A DNA stretch of 64,000 nt from Bacteroidaceae bacterium (GTDB lineage Bacteria > Bacteroidota > Bacteroidia > Bacteroidales > Bacteroidaceae). The notes under the pieces were generated by a model, which was not told the DNA's origin, searched no databases, and saw nothing but the letters and a program-made list of their open reading frames with translations. Made by a program: the position numbers and the translations under genes. How positions within the stretch are numbered: the first letter of the stretch is position 1; each line of letters starts with the position of its first letter. Below, piece after piece: positions 1 to 7,187 of the stretch. Location: assembly GCA_024698925.1 (NCBI GenBank), contig JAILQO010000039.1:1-64000 (forward strand), written 5' to 3'.

Positions 1-94
1 CAGAACGGTCTCTCAAAAGCTGTTTTTATACCAATATACCGACTATATAACGCAAAATGCGGCTTCGCGGGTGCTTGTGACAGATTTTACATCA

Positions 95-127
95 AAAAAG
101 CGGCATAGAAAGAATCTTTCCATGCCG
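95..127 (-). terminator. Second (distal) terminator of the cooS-like operon
   Basis: Hairpin with arms CGGCAT/ATGCCG and GAAAG/CTTTC around an AAT loop at 101-127. Read on the minus strand it is followed by CTTTTTTGAT. It lies behind a first terminator and therefore acts as a back-up stop for transcripts leaving the cbiM-like gene. Confidence 0.7.
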
Positions 128-133
128 TGCCTG

Positions 134-177
134 TAAAAAAAACAAATAAGAGGATGTGCCTATTTTGACACACCCTC
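134..177 (-). terminator. First terminator of the cooS-like operon
   Basis: On the minus strand the stem GAGGGTGTG/CACATCCTC (150-177) is followed by TTATTTG and an eight-T run. It begins 15 bp past the cbiM-like stop codon, so the operon ends at cbiM and no CbiN, CbiQ or CbiO gene follows in the same transcript. Confidence 0.85.
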
Positions 178-191
178 ATCTGTAAACGAAA

Positions 192-905
192 TTACTTCAT
201 TCCTCCCAATGCAGCTTCCAAGGCATCAGGAAGTGTTGATGCGAATGGCGATATCACAAATGCAATAAGTATTATCGCAGCTAACGCATATTCTATTTTT
301 CTCTCACCCTTCCACACTGGCACATTCTGCACGTTCACCAGCGCCACTGTCAATGATCCTTCTATCAATGCTATCGGTATGTGAGACACCAGCAGAGTCC
401 TTATCAGTGCTCCGTCAGGTATGCCACCCACTGTCAATTCCACAGCTATCAACCCAACGGCAGCCATTATCGACAGTGCTGCGCCCAAGGCTATTGAAAC
501 ATTCTTGTTTATATATCCTAACCTATTTATAACAAGGCCACCAATGCCTGTTGCCACGACTGCCATGTTCAGTATATTTGCACCCAACTGCAGTGTTCCA
601 CCGTCGTTGAATGCCAAACATTGCACCGTTATCACCAGTGCTACAGACAATATCGCAGCCGGAACGCCCAATATGGTTGCAGCAAATACTGCTCCCAGCA
701 TGTGCCCAGAAAATCCTGCCGGCAGGGCATAGTTCAGTGCCTGCAAGGCAAATACCGCCACCGTCGTCAGCGCGAACTGCCACACTGTCGGTCTCTTCAA
801 CTTATTCTTTTTCAATGTGTAAGCCGCCAGTACTATTGTTCCTGCAGCCACTACTGCTGTTACAGGGCATATAGCCCCATTTAATGATTCTGATGGTAAA
901 TGCAT
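192..905 (-). CDS. cbiM: CbiM/NikM-family Ni/Co-binding membrane protein (orphan S component)
   Basis: Integral membrane protein of 237 residues with about six to seven hydrophobic segments, of the CbiM family (substrate-binding component of energy-coupling-factor transporters for Co2+ or Ni2+). In solved NikM structures the metal is held by the N-terminal amine of Met1, by His2 and by a histidine near residue 67. Here the protein starts Met-His and has His68 in FSGHMLG, so the site looks intact. The requirement for Met1-His2 fixes the start codon. It is the last gene of the operon, 23 bp after the ABC ATPase gene. No CbiN, CbiQ or CbiO is seen next to it and terminators follow at once, so it must work alone, borrow modules from elsewhere, or use the neighbouring ABC genes. 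Cobalt versus nickel cannot be decided from sequence. Confidence 0.88.
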   Translation of the reverse strand: MHLPSESLNGAICPVTAVVAAGTIVLAAYTLKKNKLKRPTVWQFALTTVAVFALQALNYALPAGFSGHMLGAVFAATILGVPAAILSVALVITVQCLAFNDGGTLQLGANILNMAVVATGIGGLVINRLGYINKNVSIALGAALSIMAAVGLIAVELTVGGIPDGALIRTLLVSHIPIALIEGSLTVALVNVQNVPVWKGERKIEYALAAIILIAFVISPFASTLPDALEAALGGMK

Positions 906-928
906 AATATTAAACTTTAATCTTTCAA

Positions 929-1717
929 CTAAATCATATACTCAATATTCGCCTCCTTAATAGAGAAGAGCTTGTTATACACCGCAGCACGATACATACT
1001 AAAGCCGTTAGAGTTTCTATCCCTTGGTCTCTGTATCTTCACCTCGTATATCTTCTGTATCTTGCCTGGATTCGCCTGCATCACAAACACCCTATCAGCC
1101 AGATACACTGCCTCTTCTATATCGTGTGTCACAAATATCACGGTTTTCTTCTGTTCCTTTACTATTGTCAGCAAGTCACCCTGCAGTTTGTTGCGGGTTA
1201 TGGGGTCAAGCGCACCAAACGGCTCGTCCATAAAAAGTATCTCCGGATTCACTGCCAGTCCTCGTGCTATAGCCACACGCTGCTGCTGTCCTCCTGACAA
1301 CTGCGACGGAAACTGCTGTTCCAATCCCTTCAGTCCTACCAGTTCCAGATACTTCTGTGCTGCCTGTTCGCGCTCCTCCCTGCTTATATTCTTGTTCTCC
1401 AGCCCCAGCTCAATGTTCTTCTTCACATTGCGCCACGGCAGCAGTCCATAGTGCTGAAATATGGTGATATACTTTGCCGAAGGCTTCTTTACCTCTTCAC
1501 CATCTATCGACACCGTTCCCTTGGTAGGTTTTTCAAAACCCGCCAACATATTCAGTAGCGTTGATTTTCCGCATCCTGAGAATCCCAGCAGGCATACGAA
1601 CTCACCCTTTTCTACCTCGAAGCTGATATCGTCAAGCACATGTATGGTGCTATCCTTACCCTCAGCATTCCGTCGCTTAAAGTCCTTGCTCACGTTTCTT
1701 ACCTCAATATACGCCAT
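929..1717 (-). CDS. NitT/TauT-type ABC transporter ATP-binding protein
   Basis: Cytoplasmic ATPase of 262 residues that would power the import system encoded by the two genes before it. Visible motifs: Walker A GFSGCGKST (45-53), Q-loop FQHYGLLPW (Gln88), signature LSGGQQQR (140-147), Walker B ILFMDEP (160-166) and switch His198 (VTHD). Sequence and gene order (lipoprotein, permease, ATPase) place it with the TauB/SsuB/NrtD group, whose known substrates are sulfonates, nitrate, bicarbonate, pyrimidine precursors and others. The substrate is not readable from the ATPase. The start overlaps the permease gene by 14 bp, indicating translational coupling. Confidence 0.92.
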   Translation of the reverse strand: MAYIEVRNVSKDFKRRNAEGKDSTIHVLDDISFEVEKGEFVCLLGFSGCGKSTLLNMLAGFEKPTKGTVSIDGEEVKKPSAKYITIFQHYGLLPWRNVKKNIELGLENKNISREEREQAAQKYLELVGLKGLEQQFPSQLSGGQQQRVAIARGLAVNPEILFMDEPFGALDPITRNKLQGDLLTIVKEQKKTVIFVTHDIEEAVYLADRVFVMQANPGKIQKIYEVKIQRPRDRNSNGFSMYRAAVYNKLFSIKEANIEYMI

Positions 1718-2453
1718 AATGTGTCAATACCTTCTTTTCAAATTTACCAATCAGGAAGTCCAGCACAAATCCTATTCCTCCTATCACTATCATCGTTGCC
1801 AGCAGTATGTCAGGTCTCAGGTTGTTCCTCGCATCGATAATCATATATCCCAATCCCGACTGCGTCCCAACCATCTCGCCTGACACCAGGAATATCCATG
1901 CAGACCCCAGTGCTATGTGTAGCGAGTTCGCTATCTGCGGAAATGCTGCCGGCAGTATTATTCCGAACACTGTCTTCAGCCTTGATATGCCATAGTTGCT
2001 TGCCACCTTCAGATATGTTGTGTCCACACTATGCACCCCTCTTGCTGTCGTCAGCAATACTGGAAAAAATCCCGCCAGGAATATTATCACTATCGCCGGA
2101 GCGTCGCCAATGCCTATCAGCAGTACTATGAACGGCATCCATGCCACAGGTGCTATCGGTCTTATCATCTGCACCACAGGGTTGGTCAGCCTGAACAGCA
2201 CGTTTACATTGCCTATCAGCAGTCCCAGCGCTATTCCCGCCACCACAGATATCAAGTAGCCTATGACAAATCTCAGCATGCTCGCTGCTATGCCATCGTA
2301 TAGTGTGCCGTTAGCCACTATCTCGCCAAATGCCTTTGCCACATCCTGCGGAGCGGGAAACAGTGCACTGTCAAAGTCGCCTGCCAGCACCGCCAACTCC
2401 CATAGTGCCAGTGTTACAGCAAATGATGCTATCGTATATATCACCGTCTTCAT
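1704..2453 (-). CDS. NitT/TauT-type ABC transporter permease
   Basis: Inner-membrane permease of 249 residues with about six transmembrane segments, related to TauC/SsuC. The cytoplasmic coupling loop reads GISRLKTVFGIILPAAFPQI, a good match to the EAA motif (G and LP spacing conserved). It shares an ATGA overlap with the binding-lipoprotein gene upstream and overlaps the ATPase gene downstream. It would form the translocation channel for the ligand delivered by the lipoprotein. Isoleucine is often coded by ATA and arginine by AGA/AGG, as in the rest of this operon but not in later genes. Confidence 0.92.
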   Translation of the reverse strand: MKTVIYTIASFAVTLALWELAVLAGDFDSALFPAPQDVAKAFGEIVANGTLYDGIAASMLRFVIGYLISVVAGIALGLLIGNVNVLFRLTNPVVQMIRPIAPVAWMPFIVLLIGIGDAPAIVIIFLAGFFPVLLTTARGVHSVDTTYLKVASNYGISRLKTVFGIILPAAFPQIANSLHIALGSAWIFLVSGEMVGTQSGLGYMIIDARNNLRPDILLATMIVIGGIGFVLDFLIGKFEKKVLTHYGVY

Positions 2454-3343
2454 TTCACAAAATCTTCAAATGTTGGCGGGTTATCTATTATTCCATATTT
2501 CTTCACCTTCTCACTCAGGTCGTCATAAGCCTCTTTCTTTATTTTCAGATTGGCATAGTTTATCCATTGCAGCGACTGCCTCAGCACCTCCTCGCCCTGT
2601 GTAAGCAGTGTCTTTGCCTTGCTCAGTGCCACCTCCTTGTCTGATAGCTCCTTGCCCTGTTTCTCATACAGTGTTATCACCTTGTCTATCAGTGCTTTCT
2701 TCTCCTTGTATGCCTTATCGTTCACCACCAGCCCGCAGCATATACTCTCATGCCACAGCTCATCGCTTCTGTACAGCACCTTACCCTTGCTCGTCAGCAC
2801 TCCGGCAGCACCAAAAGGCTCAGCAACACAGTATCCTGCTATCTGCTTGTTGGCAAGTGCCGACGGCATCTCTGGCGGAGCCATCTCCACCACATTCACA
2901 TCGTCTATGGTCAGTCCGTCCTTTGCCAGTGCCTCCTGCAGCAGTATGTGGTGCGACGAAGCCCTGTGCGGAATAGCAAATGTCTTTCCTTTCAGGTCTT
3001 TAGCACTGTTCACATCCTGTGTCACCACTATCACATTACCATCGGTATGTCCCAGCGCCACCGCCGTCAGCCCTATGCCCTGTGCCTTCGCCTTCATAGC
3101 CAGTTCTATCAGTACCGATGCCGCATCCACACGCCCAGTGTTCAGTGCGTCAAGCAGTTCGGGCCATGAGCCGTACTTCACCAGTTCCACCTTCACTCCG
3201 TCAGCCTTCTCCAGTCCTGCCAGTGGCAGAGCGTGAGTTATGGGCAGATATGCTATCCTCACCACATTCTCATCGTTCTTCTTGCCACATGCAGTCAGCA
3301 GCAGAACTGTCAGTGTTGCAATTATATACAGTCTTGTTTTCAT
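2450..3343 (-). CDS. SsuA/NMT1-like substrate-binding lipoprotein of the ABC importer
   Basis: Lipoprotein of 297 residues: positively charged start, hydrophobic stretch and lipobox LLTAC with Cys19 as the lipidated residue. The mature part resembles the NMT1/SsuA/NrtA periplasmic-binding fold: an opening strand with AYLPITHALPL (about 32-42), an ALNTGRVDAA segment, a SSHH turn and a CVAEPFGA motif in the second lobe. The family binds small anions (sulfonates, nitrate, bicarbonate) or pyrimidine precursors. Histidines in ITHALP and SSHH and the adjacent cysteines in ESICCG could favour a metal or unusual ligand, but that is inference. It is the first gene after the cooS-like gene, 59 bp downstream, so the importer probably feeds that enzyme. 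Confidence 0.88.
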   Translation of the reverse strand: MKTRLYIIATLTVLLLTACGKKNDENVVRIAYLPITHALPLAGLEKADGVKVELVKYGSWPELLDALNTGRVDAASVLIELAMKAKAQGIGLTAVALGHTDGNVIVVTQDVNSAKDLKGKTFAIPHRASSHHILLQEALAKDGLTIDDVNVVEMAPPEMPSALANKQIAGYCVAEPFGAAGVLTSKGKVLYRSDELWHESICCGLVVNDKAYKEKKALIDKVITLYEKQGKELSDKEVALSKAKTLLTQGEEVLRQSLQWINYANLKIKKEAYDDLSEKVKKYGIIDNPPTFEDFVK

Positions 3344-3402
3344 CGTCTTTCTATCCTTTCTTATATTAATGGTTTGTGTTTATATTCTTTCTCTGCATAA
3401 AT

Positions 3403-5493
3403 CTATTTCCAACCCAGCAGTCGCCTCTTCTCGTTCAGGTCGTCCACCAGTTGCTGTGCCAGTGCCTTGGTGTCCACATTCACAATCATCTCGCTGCCCA
3501 GTATCGGCTTTGTGCCGTGTGCCATAAACTCGTGCACATTGGGTGCTCCCTGCGTAGGTGCATATACACTGTGATATGAGTTCATTCCTAACAGCCTGAA
3601 TGCCAGCGCTGCACAGATGCCCTTCTCATTGCTCCACTCAGGCGACATGAAGGCATACGGCAGTTCCTTTATCGGTATGCCAAATGCTCCACTGATACCG
3701 TTGAAGAATCCGCTGGCTCTGGCGTTGTCCAGGCACTCGCCCAGGTGCCACACAGGCGGAATGTTCCCGTGCTCCTCGCAAAATTGTCTCAGGCTGTCTC
3801 CTGTTACGGCAAGCGCCTTGGTTGAGCAGAACCCCAGCTTCAGCAGTGCAAACGAAGCACATCCGTTAGTCAGTATCAGTATATTGTTCTTCAGCAGTAT
3901 CTCTGCCGCCTCCACTATATGCTTCTCGTATATCAGTCGTGGGTTGTTACATCCCACAAGGTTCACTATGCCTCGTATCCTGCCCTCTCTCAGCGCATCG
4001 GCAAGGTCTCTCAGGCCTCGTTCAAAGTGTCCTGTTGCCCACTCCACCGAGAAGCCCATCTCCGCCTCCACCTCATACTGTGGTATCTTCACTGGTACAT
4101 CGCGGCGGTCTTTGAACGCCTCTATAGCCCTTTCCACTATTCGCCTTGCCAGGTTCTTTATGTCGCCAATGTTCGAGTGCTCATGGTCAAAGCCATAGTG
4201 CTCAGCGCCAGGCAGTCGTGCCGAGTCGCTGGTGGTCACCACTACGGTGCGGAAGCATCGCGCCACATCCATTATCGTTGGGAATACATCCTGCACATCT
4301 GCCACCCATAGGTCTAGTGCTCCTGTGCCCAACACCAGTTCCGAACCCACTGCATTGCTCAGCGGTATCACTCCGCCATAGCGGTACATCGCGCTCAGTC
4401 CTGAGCAACAGATGCCATAGAACTGTATGCCCTCAGCGCCTGCCTCGCGTGCCTTGCCCTGATATTCGTCGCTCTGTCCTATCTTCACTATTTCGCGTAT
4501 CAGCAGCGGCGAGTGTCCGTGTACTGCAATGTTCACCCATCCCTTTTTCAGTGCTCCGAGGTTCACCTTTGACGTAGAGCGGTGCGGCAGCCCATACAGG
4601 CAGTCCATTGCTATTCCGCTGCCCAGGCATGATGTCCATGCAAAGCTCACTCCTGTGCGCAGAAACTGCTGCATCACATTGCGCCAGTCGCCGTCGGTGC
4701 CTGTTGTGGTGCGGTGCAGGCTCTCAAACACCTCGTGGTATGGCGATATGGGTATAATGCCAGCCTTCTCCCATGCCTCTATCCTCTCTTTTGGTGCATG
4801 GCTGTATATGGTCTTGTGCTTACCTGGCACCGTTCTGCTGAGGTCCTCCAGCAGTATGTCGGCTATCTCGCCCGCAAGCTGTCTTATGTCCTTGCCCTCG
4901 GTGTCCAGTCCGTATGTCTTTGCCTCAGCCAGTATCTTCTTCTCACCCTCTATGTCTATAGGCGCCTTGCCCTCCGCGGCATATTTCAGTGCCACCATGC
5001 TTGCCCTGCCTCGTGCTCCGTGGCTGGCTGTTCCTGCGGCAAGGTGCCTCAGCAGGTTACGGGCTGCTATGAGGTCAGCATCGGCACCACACACGCCGCG
5101 AGGTGCTTTCTTCGTTATCCTGCATGGACCCATGAAGCAGTTCTTGCAACAGGTGCCTGCAATACCGAAGTTACACTGTGGCTGCTGACTGTCAAAGCGG
5201 TCAAACACCGTCTCTATGCCCATATCCTGCAGGTGCAGCAGCATCTCCCTCACAGCAGGGTCAGGCGTCTGCTCTATCTGTTGCTGCTTATTGGGAAATG
5301 TCTTGCGATATTCGTTTACAGCCGACATATAATCCTTAGTATCTCCGTGCACATGAGGGTGCTCGGGATCATGATGGTGGTGGGCATGCGACCGCTGATG
5401 GGCTATAATCTCCTCATCGCTTCGCTTGCCTGAGAACACCTCCTCAAACTGTTCGTTGAGGTCATGATGGTGCTGATGATGTTGTTCTGCCAT
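3403..5493 (-). CDS. Non-canonical CooS-like (carbon monoxide dehydrogenase scaffold) protein with His-rich N-terminus
   Basis: 696 residues with the Ni-CODH catalytic-subunit fold. Cys107 and Cys115 match the D-cluster ligands. Cys116, Cys119, Cys124 and Cys135 match the B-cluster. For the C-cluster, His325/His327 (AVHGHSP), Cys362/Cys363 (GICCSG), Cys515 (VGCN), Cys545 (NGCA), Cys587 (LGEC) and catalytic Lys624 are present. However, the position of Cys333 of the C. hydrogenoformans enzyme (motif DYQCIQPS) is Asp402 here (DVQDVFPT). Of the four-histidine proton relay only His158 remains, and the others align with Arg161, Ala164 and Val167. A His-rich stretch (13 of the first 49 residues) precedes the conserved domain. 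Known enzymes lacking one C-cluster cysteine (CooS-V) hold an Fe-S-O hybrid cluster and do not oxidise CO. No CooF, CooC or acetyl-CoA synthase gene is nearby. It has its own promoter, and codon use differs from the rest of the window. True CO chemistry is doubtful. Confidence 0.85.
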   Translation of the reverse strand: MAEQHHQHHHDLNEQFEEVFSGKRSDEEIIAHQRSHAHHHHDPEHPHVHGDTKDYMSAVNEYRKTFPNKQQQIEQTPDPAVREMLLHLQDMGIETVFDRFDSQQPQCNFGIAGTCCKNCFMGPCRITKKAPRGVCGADADLIAARNLLRHLAAGTASHGARGRASMVALKYAAEGKAPIDIEGEKKILAEAKTYGLDTEGKDIRQLAGEIADILLEDLSRTVPGKHKTIYSHAPKERIEAWEKAGIIPISPYHEVFESLHRTTTGTDGDWRNVMQQFLRTGVSFAWTSCLGSGIAMDCLYGLPHRSTSKVNLGALKKGWVNIAVHGHSPLLIREIVKIGQSDEYQGKAREAGAEGIQFYGICCSGLSAMYRYGGVIPLSNAVGSELVLGTGALDLWVADVQDVFPTIMDVARCFRTVVVTTSDSARLPGAEHYGFDHEHSNIGDIKNLARRIVERAIEAFKDRRDVPVKIPQYEVEAEMGFSVEWATGHFERGLRDLADALREGRIRGIVNLVGCNNPRLIYEKHIVEAAEILLKNNILILTNGCASFALLKLGFCSTKALAVTGDSLRQFCEEHGNIPPVWHLGECLDNARASGFFNGISGAFGIPIKELPYAFMSPEWSNEKGICAALAFRLLGMNSYHSVYAPTQGAPNVHEFMAHGTKPILGSEMIVNVDTKALAQQLVDDLNEKRRLLGWK

Positions 5494-5531
5494 AGTTTGG
5501 TTGAAGTAATTTCGTTATATAATTTCGAGTG

Positions 5532-5563
5532 CAAAATTACAAACTTTGGCATATTCCACCAAA
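5532..5563 (-). promoter_or_regulatory. Promoter of the cooS-like operon
   Basis: On the minus strand TTTG (5563-5560), a 20-bp spacer and TAATTTTG (5539-5532) match the Bacteroidetes consensus. The predicted transcript would start near 5525, leaving a leader of about 30 bases before the ATG at 5493. Confidence 0.8.
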
Positions 5564-6187
5564 TTATCTTTAAAAACGCAGAAAATATCGCCAAACACTC
5601 CTAATTCACAGAACAATTTTCTTTTTTTCGTAATGATTTAAGTGCCTCAAAAGAACAATATTCTTCAGATGCGCCTACATCCCTGATTCATGCTACGTTT
5701 CCGCCATCCTTCAATCTTTTGATTTTGGTTTACTATACTTTATTATGTATATAAGAACATCTAAACTTAAACCTAAACCAGCAAAGATGGAATGCAACTG
5801 TTTCTCTTTTTATTGAAAGTATGCAATAGATATGCAGCTTTAGTTTTTTTGTTAAAATCAAACTCATTCTGCAAGAAAAACGCGTCGAATGAACGTAAAG
5901 TCAGATGAAATCATCAACTTTGCAAACAAGGTTTGCAGAACATGCTGCATAGTCGTAATGCAATCTGTGTTCTAACAATAGTGTTTAACACTTAAAATAT
6001 CGAAAAGTAGTCGAAGTGGCAAAAATGGTCGGATATTTTGAGGAAATCGGGTGCAGAATGTGAAGTTCATGCTCATAATGTTTCCCAAATGTTTCCCATA
6101 TTCGCCGTAATGTACTGATAATCAGTTCCCGCTAGCCGCCGCACAGGCTGCTGTGGAAGGATAATTTCATAGCAAATCATAGATTGA
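5564..6187. other. Intergenic stretch without a recognisable gene
   Basis: About 620 bp of AT-rich sequence between the divergent cooS-like operon and the epimerase gene. No reading frame here resembles a protein, and no tRNA or known riboswitch was recognised. A short direct repeat (TTTGCAAAC / GGTTTGCAG) occurs near 5920-5938. The strong hairpin just after this stretch is listed separately. Confidence 0.5.
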
Positions 6188-6219
6188 CAAGCTCCGCTCA
6201 CAATAGTGAGTGGGGCTTG
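6188..6219. terminator. Strong hairpin, possible terminator of an unannotated small RNA
   Basis: A 14-bp stem (12 Watson-Crick and two G-T pairs) closes on an AATA loop. On the plus strand it is followed by TTGCAT and later a T-run at 6235-6242. On the minus strand TTGTCAATCT follows. No upstream gene on either strand needs it: the cooS-like operon points away and the epimerase starts downstream. It may end a small RNA from 5564-6187 or form part of the epimerase leader. Confidence 0.4.
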
Positions 6220-6276
6220 TTGCATATAAAACGCATTTTTTTGGCTCAAGAATGAACAAGCCATAAAATCTTTTCG

Positions 6277-6284
6277 TATATTTG
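6277..6284 (+). promoter_or_regulatory. -7 element upstream of the aldose-epimerase-like gene
   Basis: TATATTTG matches TAnnTTTG and lies 27 bp before the ATG at 6312. No TTTG is found at the usual -33 distance, so the call rests on one box. Confidence 0.55.
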
Positions 6285-6311
6285 CAGCGCAGAACGTAAT
6301 CATTTTAGGAT

Positions 6312-7187
6312 ATGAATTATTTATCGAATGGTATCATAGAGCTCATTATTGACTCCAAAGGAGCGGAATTACAGAGCATCCGCCGTGTAGCATCACCGGA
6401 CGAGTACCTTTGGCAGGGCGACGATACGTATTGGGACCGTCGCGCCCCAATACTCTTCCCGATTGTGGGCAAGGTCTGGAATAATACCTTCATCGTTGAT
6501 GGTAAGGAATACGCCATGTCACAGCACGGATTTGTACGCGACATGTCCTTCGAGAAGATCATCGACGAAGATCGCCACATGGCCTTCTGCTATCGTAGTG
6601 ATGACGACTCACGCAAGCTGTGGCCCTTCGATTTTGAACTACGCATTGATTACACACTGCTGCGAAACGTCATAACCGTTGGATGGAAGGTTACCAATCT
6701 TAGCAACAAAACGATGCCTTTCCAAATTGGTGCACATCCAGGCTTCCTTTATCGTCATTACAACGCTGATGACGAATTGCATGGTTTCCTGTCATTTGAC
6801 GCAGACAGTCCTCTTGTCAGCACTGAGATTGTGCCAGGCGGCTTTGCTGGAAGCAGCACCTTCGATGTCGAGATTCCAGCAGATGGCCTACTTCCACTGA
6901 CAAACGAGACCTTCGCTTGTGACACAATTGTTGACGCCACAAACCGTGTACACCGTATTACCCTACACGACAAGAACGGAAAGCCGATGGTGACAGTTCG
7001 CCATACTATGCCCATTATTGCTCTTTGGTCTCCCTGTAACGGACGAGCTCCATTCATGTGTATAGAGCCTTGGCATGGTCGCTGCGATGACGAAGGCTTC
7101 CGTGGCGAGTTCTCACAACGTCCAGATATTGAGAATGTGGAAGCTGGTCAGACATGGGAAACATCCTATGACATCATCATCGAATGA
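6312..7187 (+). CDS. Aldose 1-epimerase family protein (LacX/YeaD-like)
   Basis: Cytoplasmic protein of 291 residues with the galactose-mutarotase-like beta-sandwich. Recognisable features are GAELQSI near the start, the LFPIVGKVWNN segment (about 54-64), HGFVRDM around residue 76 with a conserved histidine, the AHPGFLY segment near 144, and the late C-terminal motif IEPWHGRCD. This group acts on the anomeric carbon of sugars or sugar phosphates, but substrates differ and none can be assigned here. It overlaps the next gene by four bases (ATGA), so the two are translated together. Confidence 0.85.
   Translation: MNYLSNGIIELIIDSKGAELQSIRRVASPDEYLWQGDDTYWDRRAPILFPIVGKVWNNTFIVDGKEYAMSQHGFVRDMSFEKIIDEDRHMAFCYRSDDDSRKLWPFDFELRIDYTLLRNVITVGWKVTNLSNKTMPFQIGAHPGFLYRHYNADDELHGFLSFDADSPLVSTEIVPGGFAGSSTFDVEIPADGLLPLTNETFACDTIVDATNRVHRITLHDKNGKPMVTVRHTMPIIALWSPCNGRAPFMCIEPWHGRCDDEGFRGEFSQRPDIENVEAGQTWETSYDIIIE

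Noticed and set aside
929-3343. Taurine or sulfonate uptake operon
   Set aside because: The family is broad and no desulfonating dioxygenase or monooxygenase gene is nearby; the substrate is left open.
3403-5493. Wood-Ljungdahl or CO-oxidation locus
   Set aside because: No acetyl-CoA synthase, CooF, CooC or energy-converting hydrogenase genes are present, and one C-cluster ligand and the proton relay are missing.
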